NCBI GenBank assembly: GCA_038065335.1
Contig: JBBTRD010000009.1
Location: 1-14,327 of the forward strand
Source of the DNA: 2-01-FULL-41-21 sp038065335
Lineage (GTDB): Bacteria > Patescibacteriota > Minisyncoccia > 2-02-FULL-40-12 > GWA2-44-9
Direction of reading: 5' to 3'
Length of the DNA: 14,327 nt
In this document: one piece after another, positions 5,346 to 10,759 of the stretch
Numbering within the stretch: the stretch's first letter is position 1
Layout of the letters: every line of letters begins with the position of its first letter
The notes under the pieces: generated by a model
The model's database searches: none
Seen by the model: the letters and a program-made list of their open reading frames with translations, nothing else
Told to the model about the DNA's origin: nothing
Position numbers and translations under genes: made by a program

Positions 5346-5654
5346 ATGGCAAATAAAAAGGACGGAATGACAATCGAAGATTTGGCCGCAATGATGGAGA
5401 GGAATCTTGCCTCTAAGGAGGATTTGGTTGAATTGCAGGAAAGTGTTGAGAAAAAAATCAGTAATTTTAAGACTGAAATTAAAAATGAAATTCGAGAATT
5501 GCAATTGGATGTCAGAGATATTAAAACTGACATGAGAAATGTCAAAATTGAGTTAGAACAAGTCCATGATGGTGTCGATCAGATGAAAGATATTGATTTA
5601 CCGAAACTTAAGAGTAGGGTGACAATTCTTGAGAAGGCACGGAAGGTTGCTTAA
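5346..5654 (+). CDS. Small coiled-coil protein, function unknown
   Basis: A 102-aa, highly charged, cysteine-free protein. After a short N-terminal segment (MTIEDLAAMMERNL) residues about 25-98 show heptad spacing of hydrophobic residues (repeated I/V/L with K, E and D between), as in a long coiled coil. Proteins of this style (DLA...M followed by helical heptads) are common in Patescibacteria, but I know no function. It is the first gene of an operon: the stop at 5654 is 12 nt before the glutaredoxin ATG, and the promoter at 5311 is directly upstream. It may act as an oligomerisation or scaffold protein; that is a guess. Confidence 0.75.
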   Translation: MANKKDGMTIEDLAAMMERNLASKEDLVELQESVEKKISNFKTEIKNEIRELQLDVRDIKTDMRNVKIELEQVHDGVDQMKDIDLPKLKSRVTILEKARKVA

Positions 5655-5666
5655 TGTAAAATTAAT

Positions 5667-5903
5667 ATGGCTAAAATAAAAATATACAGTACACCGGCTT
5701 GTCATTTTTGCCACTTGGCCAAAGAATATTTCAAGTCTAAAAACTTGGCTTACGAAGAAGTGAACGTCGCGGGTAATGTTGAAAAGCAAAAAGAATTAGT
5801 GGCTAAATCCGGTCAGTTTGGCGTGCCCGTCATTATGATTGATAACAAAATGATTATCGGTTTCGACCGGCCCAAAATTAATCAACTATTAAAAATTAAC
5901 TAA
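5667..5903 (+). CDS. Glutaredoxin-family thiol-disulfide protein
   Basis: A 78-aa glutaredoxin/NrdH-like protein. The active site is C12-H-F-C15 (TPACHFCHLAK), and the cis-proline segment is FGVPVIMI, followed by the GFD signature before the last helix. Such proteins reduce disulfides in ribonucleotide reductase or other targets; the electron donor could be glutathione, another low-molecular-weight thiol or a thioredoxin-reductase-like enzyme such as the product of 8457. It is the middle gene of an operon: 12 nt after the coiled-coil gene and one nt before the superoxide dismutase ATG. Length is typical of the single-domain form. No Shine-Dalgarno site. Confidence 0.93.
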   Translation: MAKIKIYSTPACHFCHLAKEYFKSKNLAYEEVNVAGNVEKQKELVAKSGQFGVPVIMIDNKMIIGFDRPKINQLLKIN

Positions 5904-5904
5904 C

Positions 5905-6513
5905 ATGGCAAAAGAAATAAAACCGTTAGTCTATGGTACCGGCTCGTTGAAAGGCATTTCCCAAAAAACGATCGAGATTCATTATGGCAAGCTTTATGCC
6001 GGTTATGTCAATAAGTTTAATGAGATTAGAGAAAAATTAAAGGAGTTGGCAGTAAGCGGCAAATTTGAAGGCAACCAGACGTATAGCCAGCTTCGTGGAT
6101 TACGTTCTGGCGAGAACTTTGCTCACAATGGTACATATTTACACGAAAATTATTTTAGTATTTTAGGTGGAGACGGTATCCCAAAAGGGGATATAGTAAA
6201 AGATTTAGGAGAAAGATATGGTTCGTTTGAACAGTTTGTTGCATGGTTTTCTGCGTGCGGCATGGCGGCGCGTGGCTGGGCGGTTTTGTGTTGGAACATG
6301 AACGAGAAAACATTCTTTATTTATGGTTGTGATGCCCAAGATCATGGCGGTGTCTGGGGTTGCATTCCAATAATCGCGCTTGATGTTTATGAACACTCTT
6401 ATTTTATTGATACTGGTTCTGACCGAGCCACTTATGTCGAAGCATTTTTTGACAATCTCAATTGGTCCAAAATAGACGAACTGTACCAAAAAGCAAAAAA
6501 ATACACGCTCTAA
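5905..6513 (+). CDS. sod: Superoxide dismutase, Fe/Mn family (Mn-type residues)
   Basis: A 202-aa Fe/Mn superoxide dismutase that converts superoxide to oxygen and hydrogen peroxide, probably in the cytoplasm since no signal peptide is seen. Metal ligands are H26 (EIHYGKLY), H80 (TYLHENYF), D160 and H164 (LDVYEHSYF, equivalent to the DVWEHAYY signature). The position occupied by Gln in Fe enzymes (four residues before the second His) is Gly76, and the Gln of Mn enzymes is present in DAQDH (Q145). That Gly/Gln pair is the Mn-type pattern, so Mn or cambialistic use is inferred. Last gene of the operon, one nt after the glutaredoxin stop. No catalase or peroxiredoxin gene is visible in the window. 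Confidence 0.95.
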   Translation: MAKEIKPLVYGTGSLKGISQKTIEIHYGKLYAGYVNKFNEIREKLKELAVSGKFEGNQTYSQLRGLRSGENFAHNGTYLHENYFSILGGDGIPKGDIVKDLGERYGSFEQFVAWFSACGMAARGWAVLCWNMNEKTFFIYGCDAQDHGGVWGCIPIIALDVYEHSYFIDTGSDRATYVEAFFDNLNWSKIDELYQKAKKYTL

Positions 6514-6525
6514 AATAAAATACGA

Positions 6526-6557
6526 CCGGGGACGTTCCTTTGAGGGAACGTCCCCGG
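6526..6557. terminator. Perfect GC-rich hairpin after SOD operon
   Basis: CCGGGGACGTTCC (6526-6538) and GGAACGTCCCCGG (6545-6557), 13 bp perfect, 6-nt loop. On the plus strand no T run follows. On the minus strand it is followed by a T-rich stretch (TATTTTATTTT), so it best fits a terminator of the minus-strand transcript starting near 6787, and may also stabilise the 3' end of the SOD mRNA. Confidence 0.65.
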
Positions 6558-6747
6558 CCTCGAGGTGAGCGACTATCGATAACACGGTCGGCCGCCGTTG
6601 CACCGGCCCTTTTGGGGCGGTGCTTGTAGCGTTGCCGTCGGTTGCGACGGTGGTTGCCCATGGATTTCTCATCTCACAAGCAATACTGCCGAGGCTGATG
6701 GCCACGAGAGCCATCAGAACGATGAGAAACCTACTGATTCGTTGCAT
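6526..6747 (-). CDS. Small lipoprotein-like ORF with uncertain 3' end
   Basis: The start at 6747 is well marked: TTGACA and TAATAT 18 bp apart upstream, an AAGAGGTG ribosome-binding site, and a signal peptide (MQRISRF, then a hydrophobic run to SIAC) with a lipobox-like cysteine at residue 24. The remainder is polar, Thr/Ala/Pro/Arg-rich and unrecognised. The frame does not stop before the hairpin at 6526-6557; it stays open to 6205, antisense to the SOD gene, which is unlikely to be real coding sequence. A one-base shift would reach a TAG near 6583. Either the gene is truncated or frameshifted, or the message ends without a stop. Base composition (about 60% GC around 6560-6700) differs from its neighbours. 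An internal hairpin lies at 6600-6623. Coordinates are given only to the terminator. Confidence 0.35.
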
Positions 6748-6793
6748 CTGCGCACCTCTTGATGATGGAAAGGTTCACGTTGACTGACGCCGT

Positions 6794-6823
6794 ATATTAC
6801 TACGGAATATCTAATTCTGTCAA
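6794..6823 (-). promoter_or_regulatory. Strong promoter for the minus-strand lipoprotein-like ORF
   Basis: On the minus strand a perfect TTGACA (6818-6823) and TAATAT (6794-6799) lie 18 bp apart. The predicted start is near 6787, giving a ~40-nt leader with AAGAGGTG before the ATG at 6747. Confidence 0.55.
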
Positions 6824-6847
6824 CCTGTCATTTTGGAATGATAAAGT

Positions 6848-8320
6848 CTACTGCCATGTGGTGAGCCAGAGACGGTTTTGAAAGGCGGAAGCGTTAAGGG
6901 GTAGACCGTAGGAGAGTGGAGCAAAATACAAAAAAACGAGACTGGCGATAATAAGCGTGCCGATTATAATATTGCGTCGGTTTTTTTGTTGGCTTGCCCC
7001 GTTAGAAACAGGTTGTCCCGAGACAACCGAAGCGGAGCGGTTTCTATCGGGGTCAATTAAATAGATGAGCGCGAGAATGGCAAAGATGAGTGAGGCGAGA
7101 TAATGATAGAGAAACATCACCCGGCCGATGCCGATAAAAGGTAAGAGGTTTATCAGGAAACCCGCAAGAATTACGAATTGCGAATTGCGAATTACGAATT
7201 TTTGACTTTTAATTTTGGCGCCCAGCCAATCAAATATGGACGATACTAGTAGATACAAGATTGCTACAGTACTGCTCCACCAGATGAATGGGTTGCCGAT
7301 GAGATAAATTTTAGATTCGGCAATTTGCGCGCCCCCCGAGGCTACGGTCGGGGCAGGGTGATTCCAGTAATAGATAGGCCGAATCATAAACGGCCAAGTG
7401 TACCACTTGGAACTATACGGATGGGTGGCGGTCAGAGTTTGGTTGGCGACGTACATCTCTTTGTTTAACTCAATAAATTTCTGAAATGTATTAAGGGGTT
7501 TGATGGTCGGGTCGTTTGTATAAGTCGAGCCCTGAAGCGATCTTTGAAAAGCCGGTGTCATGAAGGCATCGCCCTCGCCGGATTTTGTGAGGAGAGAGAA
7601 ATGAAGCACGAAAATGGAAAAATACAAAAGAACAGGAATAATCGCAAAATAAAGCACGAGATTAATCATCCGCCTAAACGAAATAGCGCGAGCCATGTCT
7701 ATAAGTTCAATTATTCCCGCCAGTCCTAAAAAGGCAAGACCCGTCCATTTAATAGACATGGAAAGACCGCCGAAGAGGGCCATTGGCAACAAAAATTTCC
7801 AATTTCCAATTTTCAATTTCCAATTTTGGACTGCGGATCTATATTTAAAGTAAAATAATAAAGAAGCAAAACCAAAAACAAGGAGAAAAGGATCGAGAAG
7901 AATATAGCGCGATTGGGTGAGAAGGGCATTTTCGAGGGCAATAAGTACGCCGGCGCCAAACGCGCCAAGAGTGGAAAATCCCAACTCCAACGCCAGAAAA
8001 TAGATTATAATTGGCAGAAGTACCCCGGCCAAAGTGGGGAGGAATCGAAGAGCTAAATATTTATGGTCCGGAAATGGTTGGCCGATTTGAGCAAAACTTC
8101 CGCCTTCGGCGGAATAGTTGAACAATTTCGCGAATCCGGCGATAATAAGTTTGCCACCGGGGGGATGAATATCGAAAGAGTATTGATGAGTGTAGTAGGC
8201 CGAAACAAACTTACCGAAATGAACTTCATCAAAGACGGTTTCATTGGGCTGGCCGAAAAAAGCAAAATGAACGCCGATACTAACAAGGATGAGGATAATG
8301 AGACTTGTCTTCTTGGACAT
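6848..8320 (-). CDS. PMT-family dolichyl/polyprenyl-phosphate mannosyltransferase (GT39)
   Basis: A polytopic membrane glycosyltransferase of the PMT (GT39, GT-C fold) family, which transfers mannose from a polyprenyl-phosphate to Ser/Thr of exported proteins. Seen: the catalytic FDEVHFGKF in the first external loop, DIHPPGGKLI, ENALLTQSRYILLDPFLL, the PYSSKWYTWPF motif, and a C-terminal four-helix part with IYLIGNPFIWW and IGRVMFLYHY. About 490 aa, normal for bacterial members. The frame opens at 8329, but a -10 box abuts that ATG; I prefer the ATG at 8320 (MSKKTSLI). Repeat-derived stretches are translated in frame (numbered from 8329): residues 72-77, 168-178 (a NWKLKIGNWK run), 375-389 (FVIRNSQFVIL) and 426-445, several of them between helices. 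Convergent with the SOD operon; divergent from the flavoenzyme at 8457. Confidence 0.92.
   Translation of the reverse strand: MSKKTSLIILILVSIGVHFAFFGQPNETVFDEVHFGKFVSAYYTHQYSFDIHPPGGKLIIAGFAKLFNYSAEGGSFAQIGQPFPDHKYLALRFLPTLAGVLLPIIIYFLALELGFSTLGAFGAGVLIALENALLTQSRYILLDPFLLVFGFASLLFYFKYRSAVQNWKLKIGNWKFLLPMALFGGLSMSIKWTGLAFLGLAGIIELIDMARAISFRRMINLVLYFAIIPVLLYFSIFVLHFSLLTKSGEGDAFMTPAFQRSLQGSTYTNDPTIKPLNTFQKFIELNKEMYVANQTLTATHPYSSKWYTWPFMIRPIYYWNHPAPTVASGGAQIAESKIYLIGNPFIWWSSTVAILYLLVSSIFDWLGAKIKSQKFVIRNSQFVILAGFLINLLPFIGIGRVMFLYHYLASLIFAILALIYLIDPDRNRSASVVSGQPVSNGASQQKNRRNIIIGTLIIASLVFLYFAPLSYGLPLNASAFQNRLWLTTWQ
6997..7052. repeat. Palindromic element inside PMT gene (CCCCGTTAGAA family)
   Basis: CCCCGTTAGAAAC (6997-7009) and GTTTCTATCGGGG (7040-7052) pair at 12 of 13 positions; inside is a perfect GGTTGTC-CCGA-GACAACC hairpin (7011-7028). 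Encodes a Ser/Gln/Asn-rich loop in the C-terminal part of the protein. Shares its outer arm with the tgt element at 4850-4920. Confidence 0.75.
7163..7205. repeat. AATT-word tract inside PMT gene
   Basis: Four imperfect copies of the 7-9 base word GAATTACGAATTGC in a row, translated as FVIRNSQFVI on the minus strand. Confidence 0.5.
7798..7826. repeat. CCAATTT-word tract inside PMT gene
   Basis: Four near-copies of the word CCAATTT(T/C) in a row, translated as NWKLKIGNWK on the minus strand. Similar in style to the tract at 1418-1520. Confidence 0.5.
8098..8114. repeat. Short perfect hairpin inside PMT gene
   Basis: TTCCGCC-TTC-GGCGGAA, 7-bp perfect stem. The TTC-loop core (CC-TTC-GG) matches the inner hairpins of the tgt elements. 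Encodes AEGGSF. Confidence 0.5.
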
Positions 8321-8327
8321 TACAGTC

Positions 8328-8338
8328 ATAATATAACA
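8328..8338 (-). promoter_or_regulatory. Promoter -10 for PMT gene
   Basis: On the minus strand TG-t-TATATT (8330-8338), overlapping TATTAT (8328-8333), lies 7-9 nt before the ATG at 8320. This supports 8320 rather than 8329 as the start and again implies a leaderless or nearly leaderless mRNA. Confidence 0.4.
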
Positions 8339-8350
8339 ATCAGGGGCTAA

Positions 8351-8432
8351 TTTACAATTATCAATTTACAGTTTTCATTAAATGAAACAATTAGTCAATT
8401 GAATCATTGAAAAATTTATTGTAAATTGTAAA
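8351..8432. repeat. AT-rich inverted repeat in divergent PMT/flavoenzyme spacer
   Basis: TTTACAATT (8351-8359) and AATTGTAAA (8424-8432) are inverse copies, continued by imperfect TTTACA/TGTAAA words, and TTTCATT-A-AATGAAA (8373-8387) forms an inner hairpin. The spacer holds the divergent promoters. No ORF is supported. Confidence 0.45.
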
Positions 8433-8440
8433 TTGAAAAT

Positions 8441-8450
8441 TGATTATTAT
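8441..8450 (+). promoter_or_regulatory. -10 box for the flavoenzyme gene
   Basis: TATTAT at 8445-8450 with TG at 8441-8442, six nt before the ATG at 8457. It overlaps the sequence upstream of 8457 that would be coding if the start were at 8433, so it favours the 8457 start. Confidence 0.4.
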
Positions 8451-8456
8451 TTTAAA

Positions 8457-9383
8457 ATGTTTGACCTTATCATAATCGGCGGTTCGGTGGCGGCGACAAC
8501 GGCGGGAATCTACGCGGCTCGACGCGGGCTTAACTTTAAAATTCTGACAAAAGAGTTCGGCGGGGAAGTGGCGACTTCGGGCGAGATTGAAAATTGGCCC
8601 GGAATTATCCACACCGACGGTTTGGCGCTGGCCGAACAATTTCGCGCCCATCTTGGCGCTAATCATGTCATACTAGAAGAAGGTGTCTGGGTGTCCGCGA
8701 TTACTCAACAATCCGATGGAACCTTTCTTGTTTCAACAGACGTTGACGGAGTAAAAAAAGATTATCCGACCCGAGCGGTGATCGTGGCTACGGGCGTGCA
8801 TCCTAAAGAACTCGGCGTGCCGGGAGAGAAAGAGTTTCGCAATAAGGGCGTTACCTACTGTACCACCTGCGACGGCCCTCTTTTTCAGGATAAAATTACG
8901 ACCGTAATCGGAGGAGGCAATTCGGCCTTAGAATCAGCGCTGATGCTGGCTGATATCGCTTCGCAAGTTTACGTTGTAAATAAAAATGCTCAATTTAAGG
9001 GTGATCAAATATTAATAAACAAAGTCGTATCTAAGTCGAATGTTAAAATTATCTATTCGGCCAAGACCACGGAGATAAAAGGTGAACAACTCGTTACTGG
9101 AATCGTGTATACTGATTCAAGCGGGACATCGCAGGAGTTAAAGACTGACGGCGTCTTTATTCATATCGGGATGGTTCCGAATTCCGGAATTGTTCCCGCC
9201 GATGTTTTAAAAAATAAATTTGGAGAAATCATGGTCAATAATCATTGTGCCACTAATGTTCCGGGATTGTTTGCGGCTGGCGATGTGACAGACGTGCCAT
9301 TTAAACAAATTATAATCGCCGCCGGCCAAGGCTGCGTCGCAGCCTTAAGCGCGGTAGAATATATCAATCGATCTAAAATTTAA
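8457..9383 (+). CDS. Thioredoxin-reductase-like flavoenzyme, AhpF-like NADH-binding region
   Basis: A 308-aa FAD-dependent pyridine nucleotide-disulfide oxidoreductase. Seen: N-terminal FAD fold (FDLIIIGGSVAATTAGIYAA, with GGSVAA in place of the usual GGGPAG), redox site C135-T-T-C138 (TYCTTCDGPLF), second nucleotide fold VIGGGNSALES, and the C-terminal FAD segment FAAGDVTDVPFKQIIIAAGQG. The HRRxxxR motif that binds the NADPH 2'-phosphate in thioredoxin reductase is absent; the segment VVNKNAQFKGDQIL resembles the NADH-using AhpF instead (FAPEMKADQVL). NADH preference is therefore inferred. The frame opens at 8433, but 8457 gives the standard N-terminus. It could reduce the glutaredoxin at 5667 or another thioredoxin; no peroxiredoxin is seen here. 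Its last four codons overlap the AT-rich repeat at 9371. Confidence 0.9.
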   Translation: MFDLIIIGGSVAATTAGIYAARRGLNFKILTKEFGGEVATSGEIENWPGIIHTDGLALAEQFRAHLGANHVILEEGVWVSAITQQSDGTFLVSTDVDGVKKDYPTRAVIVATGVHPKELGVPGEKEFRNKGVTYCTTCDGPLFQDKITTVIGGGNSALESALMLADIASQVYVVNKNAQFKGDQILINKVVSKSNVKIIYSAKTTEIKGEQLVTGIVYTDSSGTSQELKTDGVFIHIGMVPNSGIVPADVLKNKFGEIMVNNHCATNVPGLFAAGDVTDVPFKQIIIAAGQGCVAALSAVEYINRSKI

Positions 9384-9441
9384 AAACTAAAAACTAAAAT
9401 ATTCTGAACAGATTTTATTTTTTAGATTTAATTTTTAATAT
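9371..9441 (+). repeat. 71-bp AT-rich repeat, copy A, upstream of rpiB
   Basis: Identical at 67 of 71 positions to copy B (9897-9967); all four differences lie in the central segment (9404-9410). It begins inside the last codons of the flavoenzyme gene and ends in TAATAT six nt before the rpiB ATG (9448). The halves are partly inverse (ATCTAAAA on the left, TTTTTTAGATTT on the right). Confidence 0.8.
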
Positions 9442-9447
9442 GTAGCC

Positions 9448-9894
9448 ATGATTTATATCGGCGCCGATCATCGCGGGTTTGAACTAAAGGAAAAGTTGAA
9501 AGAGTTTTTTGACGAGTTGAGCTTTGAATATGAAGATGTCGGCGCGTTGGAGCATAATCCCGAGGATGATTATCCTGAATTTGCCCTGAAAGTAGCCAAA
9601 AGCATTATTGACCAAGAAGACCGAGGAATTGTGATTTGCGGTTCGGGCGTGGGGGTGGACGAAGTCGCCAACAAAGTTTCCGGAATCCGTTGCGGTTTGG
9701 CTATTAACAAAGAACAGGTTCGCGCCGCCCGTCACGACGATGATATTAACGTGCTCGCTTTGGCGGCCGATTATACCCCCGAAGACGAGGTAAAAGAGAT
9801 TGTAAAGATATTTCTTGATACTGATTTTTCCGGTGAAGAACGATACAAACGCCGAATTCATGAGATGGAAAACATCGAAGAAGAAGAATACTAA
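9448..9894 (+). CDS. rpiB: Ribose-5-phosphate isomerase B (RpiB/LacAB family)
   Basis: A 148-aa sugar-phosphate isomerase interconverting ribose-5-phosphate and ribulose-5-phosphate in the non-oxidative pentose-phosphate pathway. Family motifs are in order: GADHRGFELKE (D7, H8), the DYPEFALKVA segment, the catalytic-cysteine loop IVICGSGVGVDEVANK (C64), GIRCGLA, and ARHDDDINVLAL (H96). Length is typical (about 150); the acidic tail (ENIEEEEY) is an unremarkable extension. It lies between the two 71-bp repeats and is followed directly by rpe, a natural pair since both act on ribulose-5-phosphate. TAATAT six nt before the ATG makes a leaderless start possible; no Shine-Dalgarno site. Confidence 0.95.
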   Translation: MIYIGADHRGFELKEKLKEFFDELSFEYEDVGALEHNPEDDYPEFALKVAKSIIDQEDRGIVICGSGVGVDEVANKVSGIRCGLAINKEQVRAARHDDDINVLALAADYTPEDEVKEIVKIFLDTDFSGEERYKRRIHEMENIEEEEY

Positions 9895-9896
9895 AA

Positions 9897-9967
9897 ATCT
9901 AAAATTTAAAAACTAAAAACTAAAATATTTCGGACGGATTTTATTTTTTAGATTTAATTTTTAATAT
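9897..9967 (+). repeat. 71-bp AT-rich repeat, copy B, upstream of rpe
   Basis: Near-identical to copy A (9371-9441). It fills almost the whole spacer between rpiB and rpe and ends in TAATAT five nt before the rpe ATG (9973). The repeat therefore supplies the start-proximal region of both genes. Confidence 0.8.
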
Positions 9968-9972
9968 TTTCG

Positions 9973-10617
9973 ATGATTGAAATTGTGCCGGCGATACTGG
10001 CTACAACCAAAGAGGAATTTTCGGAGATGGTGAAAGAGGTTGAGCCGTATGTTTCTTTGGTACATGTCGATATTTCGGATGGGATTTTTGTGGATTCGAA
10101 AACAATTAGTCTGGAAGAGATCAGGGATAGTTCCTCCCGTTTAAAGTTAAGCGCGCATTTGATGGTTCAACAACCAGAAACGGTGATTGCGGGATGGCTC
10201 AAGTTGCCTAATCTTCAAAGTGTTATTTTCCAAATTGAGGCCACTGGTAAAACCGCCGAAATAATCGATACTATCCACAATTCCGGCAAGAAAGTTGGTC
10301 TGGCTATCAATCCCGAGACCAATATTGAGTCCCTAGAACCATTCGTGTCAAAAATTGATCAAGTTCAATTTATGACGGTTCATCCGGGGAATTACGGCGG
10401 GGAGTTTGTAGAGGGGGCAATAGAAAAGATTGTCGAGTTTCATAAAATGTACCCGACTGTTAAAATTGCTGTTGATGGTTCAATTCATAAAGAGACGGCG
10501 CAAATGGCGGTTAGGGCAGGGGCGGAGATATTAATTTTGGGAAGCCATATATTTTCCGAAGGCCGAGACATCGGAGAGGCAATTAAAGAGTTAAAGATGG
10601 TTTTAGTTGATAACTAG
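9973..10617 (+). CDS. rpe: Ribulose-phosphate 3-epimerase family protein
   Basis: A 214-aa TIM-barrel protein of the ribulose-phosphate 3-epimerase family, which interconverts ribulose-5-phosphate and xylulose-5-phosphate. The metal ligands fit: H31 and D33 (LVHVDISDG), H62 (SAHLMV) and D168 (AVDGSI). Two signatures deviate from the textbook forms: MTVHPGNYGG in place of MSVNPGFGG and ILGSHIF in place of VAGSAIF, so the enzyme is a divergent member and a different sugar-phosphate substrate is possible. It follows rpiB and precedes the palindrome at 10609. Its stop codon (10615-10617) lies inside the left arm of that palindrome. No Shine-Dalgarno site. Confidence 0.88.
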   Translation: MIEIVPAILATTKEEFSEMVKEVEPYVSLVHVDISDGIFVDSKTISLEEIRDSSSRLKLSAHLMVQQPETVIAGWLKLPNLQSVIFQIEATGKTAEIIDTIHNSGKKVGLAINPETNIESLEPFVSKIDQVQFMTVHPGNYGGEFVEGAIEKIVEFHKMYPTVKIAVDGSIHKETAQMAVRAGAEILILGSHIFSEGRDIGEAIKELKMVLVDN

Positions 10618-10725
10618 CCCTTTCACCCAGACCCGGGAAACCAGTCCCTGCCTGCCGGCAGGCAGGCCGTCGGTTTCCCCACTGCGTGGGACCCCTTCCG
10701 CTACTGGGTTTAAGGGCTAGTTATC
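10609..10725. repeat. Large nested palindromic element between rpe and the GIY-YIG gene
   Basis: Outer arms of 22 nt (10609-10630 and 10704-10725) match inversely at 20 positions. Inside are GGGAAACC (10635-10642) with GGTTTCCC (10672-10679), a perfect 20-bp palindrome CCTGCCTGCCGGCAGGCAGG at 10647-10666, and CCCAC-TGC-GTGGG (10678-10690). The left arm begins in the last codons of rpe (GATAACTAG), and the right arm repeats that host sequence in inverse. May also act as a terminator for rpe, though no T run follows. Confidence 0.85.
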
Positions 10726-10736
10726 ACCAAAAAATG

Positions 10737-10759
10737 AATCCCGTCAGAACCAGCATGTT
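10737..10759. repeat. Partial copy of the CCCCGTTAGAA-family arm
   Basis: CCCGTCAGAAC at 10740-10750 resembles the outer arm CCCCGTTAGAA of the elements at 4850 and 6997, and AGAAC-CAGCAT-GTTCT forms a small hairpin. If read from 10734 it would add MNPVRTS to the GIY-YIG protein. Confidence 0.35.

Noticed and set aside
6205..6525. Continuation of the minus-strand ORF from 6747 through the SOD gene
   Set aside because: It lies beyond a strong hairpin terminator and antisense to a clearly conserved enzyme, so I treat it as an accidental open frame.
6560..6700. Possible tRNA or structured RNA in the GC-rich patch
   Set aside because: There are hairpins, such as 6600-6623, but no cloverleaf, T-loop or anticodon arrangement could be found.
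8433..8456. N-terminal extension MKIDYYFK of the flavoenzyme
   Set aside because: It precedes the standard FDLIIIGG start and is encoded by the AT-rich repeat and the -10 box.
9371..9967. CRISPR or tandem array formed by the 71-bp repeats
   Set aside because: Only two copies exist and a complete rpiB gene lies between them.
10686..10754. N-terminal extension of the GIY-YIG protein
   Set aside because: It is translated from the palindromic element and the partial CCCGTCAGAAC copy; family members start at the equivalent of MFYYTYVLRS.
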